A DNA stretch of 64,000 nt from assembly GCA_963766175.1 (NCBI GenBank), contig CAVXZE010000002.1:248001-312000 (forward strand). The letters are read 5' to 3'. The number at the start of each line of letters is the position of its first letter. The first letter of the stretch is position 1. Source of the DNA: CAVXZE01 sp963766175 (GTDB lineage Bacteria; Myxococcota_A; UBA9160; UBA6930). Shown piece by piece: positions 26,830-37,678 of this stretch. Both the position numbers and the translations under genes were made by a program. Under the pieces are notes generated by a model. That model was not told where the DNA came from. It ran no database searches and was given only the letters and a program-made list of their open reading frames with translations.

Positions 26830-27534
26830 ATGATTTTCGCTTCACGGATTCGTTTCACACTTCTCCTCGCCGTTCTCGCCGCCGCGTTCTTCGCCTGCAC
26901 GCCAGAGCCGCCCGATTCGGCTAGCGAGGTGCTCCTCGAGACGGAGGACGACAAGACCATCTACGCGATGGGGGTGAACCTGGCGCGGAATCTGGACCAC
27001 CTCCCGCTCAGCGAGTCCGAGAAGCACATCCTCCAGGCGGGCTTTGCCGACGGCATGGAGAAGCGGGATCCGCAGGTCGACACCGACCGCTACGGCCGCA
27101 GGGCCGAGGGCCTGTTCACACGCCGCAATGCCGATCTGGCCAAGGACGAGAGCGAGGCGGCAGAAGCGTTTCTCGCCGAGGCCGCCGCAGCCGAGGGCGC
27201 CCAGCGGACCGACTCCGGCCTGGTGATGGTGGTGCTGAGCCCCGGGGAGGGGCCCTCGCCCGCTCCCACCGATCGAGTCAGGGTCCACTATCACGGAACC
27301 CTCCGCGACGGAACGGTCTTCGACAGCTCCGTCGCCCGCGGAGAGCCGGTCGTCTTTCCCCTGAACCGGGTGATTCCCTGCTGGACCGAGGCGCTACAGA
27401 AGATGAAGACGGGGGAGAAGAGCCGGGTCATCTGCCCCGCCGAGATTGCCTACGGGGATCAGGGCGCCCCCCCGCTGATCAAGCCCGGCGCCTCCCTCTC
27501 TTTCGAGGTCGAGCTTCTGGAGATCCTGGAGTAG
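26830..27534 (+). CDS. FKBP-type peptidyl-prolyl isomerase lipoprotein
   Basis: This 234-residue precursor has a signal peptide and lipobox FFAC, an FKBP_N helical dimerisation region (TIYAMGVNLARNL...LQAGFADGM) and a C-terminal FKBP domain with VRVHYHGTLRDGTVFDSS and FPLNRVIPCWTEALQKMKTGEKSRVICP, close to FkpA/Mip. It catalyses cis-trans isomerisation of prolyl bonds and acts as a chaperone in the periplasm or at the outer membrane. The usual YG-x-x-GAPP motif is present as YGDQGAPPLI. ATG 26830 follows GCGGAGG. It is monocistronic. Confidence 0.9.
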   Translation: MIFASRIRFTLLLAVLAAAFFACTPEPPDSASEVLLETEDDKTIYAMGVNLARNLDHLPLSESEKHILQAGFADGMEKRDPQVDTDRYGRRAEGLFTRRNADLAKDESEAAEAFLAEAAAAEGAQRTDSGLVMVVLSPGEGPSPAPTDRVRVHYHGTLRDGTVFDSSVARGEPVVFPLNRVIPCWTEALQKMKTGEKSRVICPAEIAYGDQGAPPLIKPGASLSFEVELLEILE

Positions 27535-27543
27535 AAGGGGTGA

Positions 27544-27574
27544 CCGCAGTAGCGAGCTGGTGAGAAATCCAGGC
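27544..27574 (+). repeat. Dispersed repeat, copy 1
   Basis: A 31-bp element beginning CCGCAGTAGCGAGCTGGTGA ends at the stop codon of the FHA gene. It matches, in inverted orientation, 29 of 31 bases at 28846-28876, so the pair flanks the FHA gene. A third copy (21 of 25 bases over the core) is at 61557-61581. Confidence 0.6.
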
Positions 27575-28653
27575 TAAATCTCGACGCGATACGCCTCGGC
27601 GAAGTTCTTGCCACTCACTTCCACCTTCACCAGCCCCTCGCGGCTCGACAGCTCCCTGGCGGTCTCCTCGGAGATGAGCAGACCATCTTCGGGTGCCGCC
27701 TTCTGGAGATGGCCCGAGGCGTCGACGACGGGGCTGTAGGCGACCCCACTCGCGAGATCGACGGCGGACCGCCCGGTGTGAATGCCTGAACGAATCCGGA
27801 ACGGGCGTCCCAGCAGGTTCTCGCTCTCGTTGAAACGCGCCAGGCCGGCGACGATCGCCTTTCCTGCGGCGACGGAGTCGTCCGCGGATTCGAAGAAGCT
27901 CATCACCTCGTCGCCGTTGCAGTTGAGGACGTCTCCCCGGTGCTGCATCACCGTGCGCGTCACGAAGGCTCGAAAGCGCTCGAAGGAGACCACGACCCGT
28001 TCCGAGCGAGGCTCAGCGGACTTCATGCCGAACGAATCGACGACATCGACGTCGAGGAAGCTGCCGTCGCGCAGGAACTCCCGCTCGATCCGCTCGTCCA
28101 GGTCGACGCGGGCCTCCATCGCCTCGCGCAGGGTGCGCGCCCTCGCGACGCCCAGGGGAGCCCGGTGAGCCGGAGCCTCGAGCTGGAGCACGACGCAATC
28201 CGCCAGCCGGATCTGATCGCCGTCGAAGACCCGTTGCCGGTCGGCGACCGGCTCGCCGTTGACGAAGGTTCCGTTGGTTCGACTGCGGTGGACCAGCACC
28301 AGGGCGCCTTCCTCGGACACCAGGGCAGCGTGGTCTCTCGACACGCTTCTCTCGAGGATCGAGACCTGGCAGTCCTTGGTACGCCCGATCGAGGTCTCGC
28401 CGGGGCAGAGGGAAAAGCGCTGACCCCGCAGGCTGGAGGGGCCCTCGACCACGATCAGGTGTCCGGGGATCGGAGCCTGGCGTTCCAGCGCCCCGGGCGC
28501 CCGGTCCGGTATGACATCGGTGCCCGCGCTGCGAAGCGCATCCGTGAGTTCCTCGTTCTCGGACCGCGAAGGGTCTCCCTCACCACCTTCGGTGCCGCGA
28601 GGAACCTCCCCGGTCTTCTCCGAGCTCCCGCGTCGTTCCAGCCAGCGACGCAC
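27574..28653 (-). CDS. FHA domain protein with degenerate class III cyclase domain
   Basis: The 359-residue protein has a charged N-terminal linker, an FHA phosphothreonine-binding domain about residues 65-155 (TSIGRTKDCQV, SVSRDHAAL, SRTNGTFVNG) and a class III nucleotidyl cyclase homology domain about 185-355. Metal-binding aspartates appear in DVDVVDSF and NGDEVMSFF, but the motif that normally supplies the Asn-Arg transition-state pair is shortened to VDASGHLQKAA, so catalysis is doubtful. The architecture suggests signalling downstream of a Ser/Thr kinase. GTG 28653 starts the frame. The gene is bracketed by an inverted copy pair of a 31-bp repeat. Confidence 0.8.
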   Translation of the reverse strand: MRRWLERRGSSEKTGEVPRGTEGGEGDPSRSENEELTDALRSAGTDVIPDRAPGALERQAPIPGHLIVVEGPSSLRGQRFSLCPGETSIGRTKDCQVSILERSVSRDHAALVSEEGALVLVHRSRTNGTFVNGEPVADRQRVFDGDQIRLADCVVLQLEAPAHRAPLGVARARTLREAMEARVDLDERIEREFLRDGSFLDVDVVDSFGMKSAEPRSERVVVSFERFRAFVTRTVMQHRGDVLNCNGDEVMSFFESADDSVAAGKAIVAGLARFNESENLLGRPFRIRSGIHTGRSAVDLASGVAYSPVVDASGHLQKAAPEDGLLISEETARELSSREGLVKVEVSGKNFAEAYRVEI

Positions 28654-28699
28654 GCCGAGTCATCTCCTCCCGCCCGACCCGTGTGACCATCCCGCCCCG

Positions 28700-28876
28700 T
28701 CCTGGAGAGGCCAGGAGAAGCAGTGAGCCCACGCAGGCAGGCGCCCCCTATTTTCGCCAATTCCAGGCGTGATCGGAAGCGCCGATGGCGCGCGAGTGCG
28801 AAAAAGCCGTTCTCTCGCCCGCTTGCACCCTCGTCTGCGACTTTGGCCTGCATTTCTCACCAGCTCGCCACTGCGG
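28700..28876 (-). repeat. Non-coding block ending in dispersed repeat, copy 2
   Basis: The gap between the FHA gene and the SDR gene holds about 180 bp with no convincing gene. Its right edge (28846-28876) is the inverted 31-bp partner of 27544-27574. Read on the minus strand it runs on from CCGCAGTGGCGAGCTGGTGA through GCAGGCC into GAAAAT- and poly-T-containing sequence unlike its surroundings. It looks like a small non-autonomous or intergenic repeat element; only a genome-wide search can confirm copy number. Confidence 0.45.
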
Positions 28877-28894
28877 CTGGTCAGAAGAGCAGTC

Positions 28895-29622
28895 CTAGAA
28901 TCGCTCCTTGTAGGGGCGCAGATCGAGCTCCAGGGTCCAGGCGGTGCGTTCCTGTCGGTGCAGGCCCAAATACGCGGCGGCAATCGAGTCCGGATCGAGC
29001 ATTCCGTCCTCTCCGAGCTGCTCCTTGAACTGGGGGAAGCGCTGGTTGACGCGGTCCCCGTCGATCACGCCGTCGATGATGACGTGGCCCACGTGGAGCC
29101 CCTGTGGACCGAACTCCCGGGCCATCCCGTGCGCCAGGGCTCGAAGCGCCGCCTTGGCCGATGCGAACGCGGTGAAAGGTGGCCGCGAACGGATCGAGGC
29201 GGTGGCGCCGCTGAAGATCAACGTTCCCCCTCCCTGCGGCAGCATGCGGCGCGCCGCCTCGCGACCGACCAGGAAGCCCCCGAAGCAGCACAGCCGCCAG
29301 ACGCTCTCCCAGAACTGCGCGTCCATCTCGAGGAGGGGTCGAAACTCGTTGTTGCCGGCGTTGTAGACGACGATCTCGGGTGCGCCCCCGCGATCCTCGA
29401 CGGTGTCGAAGAGACGGATCACCTCGTCCTCCACCGTGGTGTCCACGACGACCGGGACGGCGCTTCCCCCGCGTTCGCGATCTGGTCGGCGACCAGCTCC
29501 AGCTTCTCCTTGGTTCTCGCCGCCGCAAAGACCTGAAGACCCTCGCCTGCAAAACGGCGGCAGAGCGCCGCACCGAGCCCGGCCGGGGCTCCGACTCCGA
29601 TCACGATCGCGGATCCGCTCAT
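28895..29622 (-). pseudogene. Short-chain dehydrogenase/reductase, frameshifted
   Basis: The N-terminal part (MSGSAIVIGVGAPAGLGAAL, an SDR dinucleotide-binding motif) and the remainder (EIVVYNAGNNEF, a YxAG-type motif, and FTAFASAKAALR) lie in different frames. The shift falls at the run of five C at 29466-29470 (five G on the coding strand); one more G would restore ANAGGSAVPVVVD and a 242-residue protein. The catalytic Tyr of YxxxK is replaced by Phe (FTAFASAK), so it may act atypically or not at all. Start 29622. It is either a recent lesion or an assembly indel. It diverges from an intact SDR at 29693. Confidence 0.7.
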
Positions 29623-29692
29623 CTCGATGTGCCCCTGTCTCCCCCCCGGTCTAGTATGCAGCCTCCCCAGCGAAGCGAAAAGAGGAGCTGCG

Positions 29693-30475
29693 ATGAAGGA
29701 TCTGTTCGATCTCGGAGGAAGAGTCGCCGTCGTAACCGGCTCTACCAAGGGAATCGGCAAGGCGATCGCGGAAGCCATGGCCGCACAGGGCGCAAAGGTG
29801 GTGATCTCCAGCCGCAAGGCCCCGGCCTGCGATCAGGTGGCGAGCCAGGTTCGCGCGGCCGGGGGTGAAGCCATCGCCATTCCCTGCAACGTCTCGCACA
29901 AGGACCAGCTGCAGCACCTGGTCGACGAGACCCGCCGGCAGCTCGGGGCGATCGACATCCTGGTGGCCAATGCGGGGGTGAACCCCTTCTACGGCGCGAG
30001 CCTCGAGATTCCGGACTCCGCCTTCGAGAAGATCCTCGACGTGAACGTCAGGAGCAATCACTGGCTCTGCCAGCTGGTGATTCCGGAGATGCGGGAGAGA
30101 AGAGCCGGCGTCATCATCATCGTCTCCTCCGTCACCGGTCTGAAGGGCAGCGGCTCCCTTGGCAGCTATGCCATCTCCAAGGCGGCAGACATGCAGCTCG
30201 TCCGCAACCTGGCCGTGGAGTTCGGACCCGACGGAATCCGCGCCAACTGCATCGCTCCGGGCGTGGTGAAGACGGACTTCGCCCGCGCGCTCTGGGAGGA
30301 CCCGCAGGCTGCGGAGAGGCAGGAGGCATGGACTCCACTGCGGCGTCTGGGGATGGCGGAGGACATCGCCGGAGCGGCCGTCTTCCTGGCTGCGCGCGCC
30401 GGCGCCTGGCTGACGGGTCAGAGCATCGTCATCGACGGGGGCGCGACGATCGTGAGCGGCGCGCCGCCCTCCTGA
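29693..30475 (+). CDS. Short-chain dehydrogenase/reductase
   Basis: This 260-residue classical SDR has the cofactor motif TGSTKGIGKAIAEA, NAGVNP, catalytic Ser in VSSVTG and YAISK, and the C-terminal LTGQSIVIDGG. The Arg after the second beta strand (SSRKA) suggests NADP(H) preference. It probably oxidises a secondary alcohol or reduces a ketone or 3-ketoacyl thioester; the substrate is unknown. ATG 29693 has AGAGGAG upstream; the frame back to 29627 overlaps the divergent promoter. It is convergent with the M3 peptidase gene. Confidence 0.9.
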   Translation: MKDLFDLGGRVAVVTGSTKGIGKAIAEAMAAQGAKVVISSRKAPACDQVASQVRAAGGEAIAIPCNVSHKDQLQHLVDETRRQLGAIDILVANAGVNPFYGASLEIPDSAFEKILDVNVRSNHWLCQLVIPEMRERRAGVIIIVSSVTGLKGSGSLGSYAISKAADMQLVRNLAVEFGPDGIRANCIAPGVVKTDFARALWEDPQAAERQEAWTPLRRLGMAEDIAGAAVFLAARAGAWLTGQSIVIDGGATIVSGAPPS

Positions 30476-30503
30476 GAGACGCGGCGCGCCCGTCGGGCAA
30501 CAC

Positions 30504-32309
<1,806 letters not shown>

Positions 32310-32336
32310 CGCGTTCCTCCTCGGATTCCGATCCGC

Positions 32337-33563
32337 TCAGGTCTCCTCGGCCGCCGCCATCGCCTCTTCGATGAGGTGCGCCTCCGGGTCCTCCAGGGCC
32401 GCTTGCAGCGCCTCCGAGCTGGGCCTTGGCGATACCCGGCGCCGGAGGTCCAACCCTCGCCGCGCCGCATTGCGCAGGCGCGCCTCGAAGACCGGATCCT
32501 CCTCGGCGCGTCTCACGAGCGCGGCGTGGGTGGCGAGACAGTCATCGAGACTGGAGCAGATCAGCAGCAGGTCGCATCCCGCATCGATGGCCTCGACACC
32601 GGCGTTCGCGATCCCCCACCCCTCGCTGACCGCCTTCATTTCGAGATCGTCGCTGATCACCACGCCGTCGTATCCGAACTCCTGCCGGAGGAGGCCGGTA
32701 ATGACGCGTCGGGAGAGGGTCGCGGGGATTCCGGGATCGAGCTCCTCGAACACCAGATGCGCCGTCATCAGCGCCGGAATGCGACCGACGGCCGCTCGGA
32801 AGGGAGCGAGCTCGATCGCATCCAGGCGTTCGCGCGGATGAGCGAGATGGGGCAGTGCGAGGTGGCTGTCCTCGTCCGTGTCGCCATGGCCGGGGAAGTG
32901 CTTGCCGCAGGAGAGAAGCCCGCCCGACAGCAGCCCATCGGAGAAAGCCGCCGCCTGGCTGATCACCAACTCCGCAGTGGAGCCAAAGGATCGGTCGCCG
33001 ATGATCGGGTTCCGAGGGTTGGTGTCGACGTCCAGGACCGGCGCCATGTTCATGGTAAAGCCCATCGCGGCCAGCTGGCGCGCCAGCATCCGCGCGGCGC
33101 GGGTGGTGAGTGCCGGATCGCCGATCCGCCCGAGAACCCGCATGGGAGGAAGCCGGAGCAGTGGAGCGTCCAAGCGGGTCACCCGGCCACCCTCCTGGTC
33201 GACGGCGACCAGCAGCGGGAATTCCCCGGGCGCCTGGGCGCTGCATCGCTCGATCAGCTCGGCCGCCTGGGCCGGCGTCTCCAGATTGCGCCGGAACAGG
33301 ATGATTCCACCCAGCTCACCGCGCCGGACCGCCGCGAGCAGGATCTCGGGCGGCGAGACGCCGGAGAACCCGGCTACCAGGACCTGCCCCGCGCAGCTGC
33401 GAATCGACGCTCGTCCAGTCACCTCTCGTCCCGTCGCCGACCCCTTCGCCTCAGCTTCCCGAGTCTCGCCCGAAGAGGAGACGCTAGCGAACGCAGAGCC
33501 TCTTGCGGGTACGGCGCATTCCGAAGCAGACTGGGAGCATCCTATCGACCCCGAGCCGGACAT
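32337..33563 (-). CDS. nagZ: Glycoside hydrolase family 3 beta-N-acetylhexosaminidase
   Basis: NagZ removes N-acetylglucosamine from muropeptides in cell-wall recycling. The GH3 domain shows AVDQEGGRVTRL, MNMAPVLDVDTNPRNP, the NagZ loop KHFPGHGDTDEDSH and nucleophile Asp in VISDDLEMKAVS. The first ~55 residues are Ser/Gly/Glu-rich and not conserved. Start choice is uncertain: ATG 33563 has GGAG at good spacing, while GTG 33421 begins closer to the domain; 33608 would overlap the divergent gene at 33594. No NagZ-specific partner is adjacent. Confidence 0.85.
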   Translation of the reverse strand: MSGSGSIGCSQSASECAVPARGSAFASVSSSGETREAEAKGSATGREVTGRASIRSCAGQVLVAGFSGVSPPEILLAAVRRGELGGIILFRRNLETPAQAAELIERCSAQAPGEFPLLVAVDQEGGRVTRLDAPLLRLPPMRVLGRIGDPALTTRAARMLARQLAAMGFTMNMAPVLDVDTNPRNPIIGDRSFGSTAELVISQAAAFSDGLLSGGLLSCGKHFPGHGDTDEDSHLALPHLAHPRERLDAIELAPFRAAVGRIPALMTAHLVFEELDPGIPATLSRRVITGLLRQEFGYDGVVISDDLEMKAVSEGWGIANAGVEAIDAGCDLLLICSSLDDCLATHAALVRRAEEDPVFEARLRNAARRGLDLRRRVSPRPSSEALQAALEDPEAHLIEEAMAAAEET

Positions 33564-33593
33564 CCGCTCCGGCGCAGCCGCGAGGATTCTCCC

Positions 33594-36176
33594 ATGGCGC
33601 TCCAGCACGACGGACCCGCATCGCCGCTCTTCGAGGCCCTGCCATTCAAGGGGACGACCTCGTTCGGGTCGCTCGCGAGCGCGGAAGTATCACCGGCCAT
33701 GCGGGGCTCGGCGGAAGCAGCGCCGAAGGGTCCGTGCACTGGCTGGGGAATTCCTTTCCTGGTGAAGAAGGCATTGCTGATCGAGGACGAGCCGGTCGCG
33801 GTGAAGGTGGGACCGGTCAAGGCGGGGTGGCTGGTCTTCCTTCACACCACCGACGTGGAGCCACTGGAACGGAATCGGGACGGCTTCGTCCGCTCCACAT
33901 CGGGCTACGGCCGACTCGGCGAGCACCTGGCGAATTACGTGATTCGCTACGCCGACGGAAGCGAGCAGCAGCAGGCGATCCGGAGACGTCATCAAATCGG
34001 GATGTTCCAGCGTGGATGGGGCGAGAACTGCTTCCAGGCGGTCTGCATGCAGAAGCCGCATCCGATCCCCGCAGTTCACGAGCAGGATTCCCCGCCCCTT
34101 TACGGGATGCGTCACCTCTACTGGGGGATGTCGCAGACACGCGCGGTGATCCGGGACCTGGGCACCTGGTGCAACTGGATCTGGGCCTGGGAGAACCCCC
34201 ATCCCGGCAAGGCGATCACGGGTCTGCGCATCGAGCCCGTCTCCGGTGTGATCGTGCTCTCGGCGCTCTCGGCTGGAAGAGCCACCTCGCTGCCGCTGCG
34301 CTGGGAGACGCGGCGGAAGGCGCTGCTCCGGCTACCGCAGGGCGAAGCGTTCCGCCCGCACCTCGACGAGCGGGGACTCCTCGAGCAGATCCAGCTCGAC
34401 CTCGGCCAGGTGATCTCGGCCCAGCCGCGTTTCGAATATCCCAACGATGACTGGGCAAAGACCTACAACAACCAGCCGCCGCGCACCTCGAATCGTGAGG
34501 TCCTGATCGAGTACACGGCCCACCCCGACGCGCGCTTTCATCTGGCTGGGGAGAAGACGGTTCTCGTCTCGAAGCTGGTGGAGACGCGGACCGCGAGAGC
34601 CCTGACTCCGATTCGTCCGGCGCTCCAGCGGGTGAAGCTCCGCGTGGTGGAGAAGGGCAGCAAGAAGCCGGTCGCCGTCAAGCTCCACGTCCACGGCGAG
34701 GCGGGCGAGTACCTGGCACCGGTCGATCGGCATCGCATCCCCAATCCCTCGTGGTTCGAGGATTACAGCGCCGACTTCGTGAACATGGACTCTTCCACCG
34801 GAGATCGACACCACTGCTGCTACATCCCGGGTGAGGCGACGTTGGATCTGCCCCTGGGCAAGGTGTATCTCGAGGTGAGCAAGGGCTTCGAGATCCGGCC
34901 GGTGCGCAAGGTGGTCGAAATCGCGAAGTCCACCAGGACCCTCACCCTCGGCATCGATCGGGTCCTGGATTGGAGAGAGCGCGGCTGGGTGACCGCCGAC
35001 ACCCACGTTCACTTTCTCTCACCGGCGACCGCCCGGTTGGAGGGCGCCGCCGAGGGAGTGAACGTCATCAACCTGCTGGCGAGCCAGTGGGGGGAACTGA
35101 TGACCAATGTCGGGGACTTCGACGGCAAGACGACCTTCGGATCACGGGAAGCGGGTGGCGACGGAGAATGGCTGGTGCGGGTGGGGACCGAGAATCGCCA
35201 GCACGTACTCGGTCACATCTCGCTGCTCGGCTACGGCGGCGAGATCATCGCACCGATGTGCGCGGGCGGGCCCGACGAGGCGGCGCTCGGCGACCCGGTG
35301 GGAGCCCTGATGACGGAGTGGGCGCGCGAGTGTCGCGCCCGCGGTGGACTGGTGGTCTTCCCGCACTTCCCGGACCCGCGGGCCGAAAATGCGGCCACGT
35401 TGATCCACGGCGATGTCGACGCCGTGGAGATGTGCTCCTGGGGAAATCTCTACTTCGGTATCGATCCCTACTCCCTCTCCGACTGGTACCGTTACCTGAA
35501 CTGCGGCTACTTCTACCCGGCGGTGGGCGGAACCGACAAGATGAGCTCCAACACCGCCGTCGGAACCATTCGAACCTACGCGCGCATTCCCGAAAGCGGT
35601 CCCTTCAGCTACGACGCCTGGATGGACGCGGTGCGGTCGGGTGACACCTTCGTGACCTATGGACCGCTGCTGGAATTCCGAGTCGAAGGGAAGCCGCCGG
35701 GAAGCCGGATCGCGATGAGCTCCCAAGGCGGAACCGTGGCCGTCGACTTCGAACTCGCCAGCGTGACGGTGCCGATGTCCCGGGTGGACCTGCTGGTGAA
35801 TGGAGAGATCTGCGAGAGCAAGCGCATCGGTTCGAAGCGGGCCCGAGGGCACTGGAGCGTAAAGCTCGACAGGAGCTCCTGGCTGGCGCTGCTGGTGCGC
35901 GGCCACTACCGGGACAGGCCGGAGATGATCGCGGCGCACTCCTCGCCGGTGATGGTCGAGGTCGAGGGCTCGCGCTTCTTCGCGGCGGCCGACGCCGTCA
36001 CCATACTGGAGCAGATCGAGGGCGCGCTGGCGTACCTCGACAGCGTCGGAACCCGCACCAGCGGCGCGGCCTACAAGCGCATGCGCCTGATCCTGACCTC
36101 GGCGCACCGCAAGCTCCACAACCAGATGCACCGGAGGGGACGTGGCCATCGCCACCTCCGGCCCGACCTTGCCTGA
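33594..36176 (+). CDS. CehA/McbA-family metallohydrolase with PHP-like domain
   Basis: The 860-residue protein has an N-terminal beta-rich region of about 450 residues and a C-terminal PHP-type metallohydrolase domain beginning VTADTHVHFLSPAT (the H-x-H metal motif), with PHFPDPRAENA, DAVEMCSWGN and YPAVGGTDKMSS further on. CehA and McbA hydrolyse the carbamate ester of carbaryl; most homologues are of unknown substrate. No signal peptide is seen. ATG 33594 is used. The next gene, an SDR, starts 27 bp downstream, so the two may form an operon for catabolism of an ester or carbamate. Function beyond family is inference. Confidence 0.75.
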   Translation: MALQHDGPASPLFEALPFKGTTSFGSLASAEVSPAMRGSAEAAPKGPCTGWGIPFLVKKALLIEDEPVAVKVGPVKAGWLVFLHTTDVEPLERNRDGFVRSTSGYGRLGEHLANYVIRYADGSEQQQAIRRRHQIGMFQRGWGENCFQAVCMQKPHPIPAVHEQDSPPLYGMRHLYWGMSQTRAVIRDLGTWCNWIWAWENPHPGKAITGLRIEPVSGVIVLSALSAGRATSLPLRWETRRKALLRLPQGEAFRPHLDERGLLEQIQLDLGQVISAQPRFEYPNDDWAKTYNNQPPRTSNREVLIEYTAHPDARFHLAGEKTVLVSKLVETRTARALTPIRPALQRVKLRVVEKGSKKPVAVKLHVHGEAGEYLAPVDRHRIPNPSWFEDYSADFVNMDSSTGDRHHCCYIPGEATLDLPLGKVYLEVSKGFEIRPVRKVVEIAKSTRTLTLGIDRVLDWRERGWVTADTHVHFLSPATARLEGAAEGVNVINLLASQWGELMTNVGDFDGKTTFGSREAGGDGEWLVRVGTENRQHVLGHISLLGYGGEIIAPMCAGGPDEAALGDPVGALMTEWARECRARGGLVVFPHFPDPRAENAATLIHGDVDAVEMCSWGNLYFGIDPYSLSDWYRYLNCGYFYPAVGGTDKMSSNTAVGTIRTYARIPESGPFSYDAWMDAVRSGDTFVTYGPLLEFRVEGKPPGSRIAMSSQGGTVAVDFELASVTVPMSRVDLLVNGEICESKRIGSKRARGHWSVKLDRSSWLALLVRGHYRDRPEMIAAHSSPVMVEVEGSRFFAAADAVTILEQIEGALAYLDSVGTRTSGAAYKRMRLILTSAHRKLHNQMHRRGRGHRHLRPDLA

Positions 36177-36203
36177 GGGGACCGGATCCACTATGCGTGA
36201 GGC

Positions 36204-36995
36204 GTGGGCCGTCTAAGTCGAAGACTCGCAATCGTGACCGGCGGCGGCCGGGGAATCGGCCGGGGAATCGTGCTGGCGCTCGCCGAGGCGGGCGCCGACA
36301 TCGCGATCGCCGACGTGGACCGGGTGGGCGCGCAGCAGACCGCGGGTGAGGTCGCGAGCCTCGGCCGCGAGGTGATCGTCTGTGAGGTCGACGTCGCCGA
36401 CGCGCAGTCGGTGCAGAGGGGCCTCGACCAGATCCTCGCTCGTTTCGACCAGATCGACATCCTGGTGAACAACGCGGGCGTCGTCCAGGATCGCCTGGGC
36501 AGCGAGGTCACCGGCGACGACTTCGACCGCTGCTACCAGGTAAACCTGCGGGGAATCTGGAACGTGAGCAGCGTGGTCGTTCCCCACTTCCGCGAACGCG
36601 GCGGAGGGAAGATCGTGAACATCGCCTCGATCGCGGGGCGGCGGGGGGACAACGGCCTGGCACCCTACTCGGCCTCGAAGGCCGGCGCGATCAGCCTGAC
36701 TCAGTCGATGGCCTTCTCGCTGGGACCCCATGGCATCAACGTCAACGCCGTCTGCCCCGGCCTGCTCTGGACCCCGATGTGGGAGAAGCTCGAGGGGATG
36801 TTCCGCCGCAATACCGATCCCGAGGTCGTCTCCCAGCGCGCCGCCTTCGACGCCTACATCCAGACCAACTGCCCGCTGCGGCGCGAGCAGACCCCCGAAG
36901 ACATCGGCCACGCCGTCGTCTTTCTGGTGTCGGACGAGGCGAGGAACATCACCGGGCAGGCCCTCAATGTCGACGGCGGCATGCAGATGAACTGA
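36204..36995 (+). CDS. Short-chain dehydrogenase/reductase
   Basis: This 263-residue classical SDR has TGGGRGIGRGI, NNAGVV, catalytic Ser in NIASIAG, YSASK and ITGQALNVDGGMQ. An Asp after the second strand (IADVDR) suggests NAD preference. GTG 36204 starts the frame. It follows the CehA-like gene closely and is followed 11 bp later by an AcpH-like gene, so a three-gene transcript is likely. The substrate is unknown. Confidence 0.9.
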   Translation: MGRLSRRLAIVTGGGRGIGRGIVLALAEAGADIAIADVDRVGAQQTAGEVASLGREVIVCEVDVADAQSVQRGLDQILARFDQIDILVNNAGVVQDRLGSEVTGDDFDRCYQVNLRGIWNVSSVVVPHFRERGGGKIVNIASIAGRRGDNGLAPYSASKAGAISLTQSMAFSLGPHGINVNAVCPGLLWTPMWEKLEGMFRRNTDPEVVSQRAAFDAYIQTNCPLRREQTPEDIGHAVVFLVSDEARNITGQALNVDGGMQMN

Positions 36996-37006
36996 GGCCC
37001 AGCTGG

Positions 37007-37678
37007 GTGAATTTTTTCGGTCACGCGGTGGTTGCCAGCTGGGAGGCGAGGGCGCCGGGCTTCGTCCTGGGTGCCATGCTGCCGGACTTCGCGACCATGT
37101 GCGGTGGGCGCCTGGCGGAGATCGACCACCCGGAGCTCCGCGCCGGCATTGCGCTGCATCACCGCACCGACCGGGTCTTCCACGCCTCCTCCCTCTTCGT
37201 CGCCCTTTGCCGAGACGCGAGGCGGGCCCTCCTGGCGCGGGGACTCGGAAGAGGACACGCACATGCCGTGGGGCACGTGGGGGTAGAGCTGCTGCTCGAC
37301 GGCTGGCTGGTAGAGCAGCCGAAGGCGAGAGAGACCTACGCGGCCGCCCTGCGCAGCGGACGCCACCGGGAGCTGGGTCAACAGATCCGCTGGCTCGACG
37401 AGGAGGGCTGCGAGCGCTGGCGCAGACTCCATCGGCGCCTCGAAGCGCATGGCACACCGGACGACTACCGGGATCCGGCCCTGGTGGCCTCCAGGATCGA
37501 GCGCATCCTCCGCGATCGACCGCGCCTCGTTCTGGATGCGCGGAGAACGGAGATCACCACACGCTACCTACCCGAGCTTCAGCAGGCGGTGCATGCCCTC
37601 GCCGCCCCCCTGATCGGCGAGCTGCAAGTAGGCCTTACCGAGGAGACAGGCGAGCCTACGGTTACCCCCCGGGGCTAG
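37007..37678 (+). CDS. AcpH-like (DUF479) protein
   Basis: The 223-residue protein starts VNFFGHAVVASWEARAPGFV, then GAMLPDFATMCGG and AGIALHHRTDRVFHAS, a His/Asp arrangement typical of HD-type acyl-carrier-protein phosphodiesterases of the AcpH/DUF479 group. Spacing and sequence diverge from enterobacterial AcpH, so the call is tentative. The start is GTG 37007, 11 bp after the SDR stop. The C-terminus is helical and basic. It ends overlapping the convergent hemerythrin gene by 4 bp. Confidence 0.6.
   Translation: MNFFGHAVVASWEARAPGFVLGAMLPDFATMCGGRLAEIDHPELRAGIALHHRTDRVFHASSLFVALCRDARRALLARGLGRGHAHAVGHVGVELLLDGWLVEQPKARETYAAALRSGRHRELGQQIRWLDEEGCERWRRLHRRLEAHGTPDDYRDPALVASRIERILRDRPRLVLDARRTEITTRYLPELQQAVHALAAPLIGELQVGLTEETGEPTVTPRG

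Noticed and set aside
28455..28853. Possible small gene in the FHA-SDR gap
   Set aside because: The frame overlaps the FHA gene start and coincides with the repeat block; no domain.
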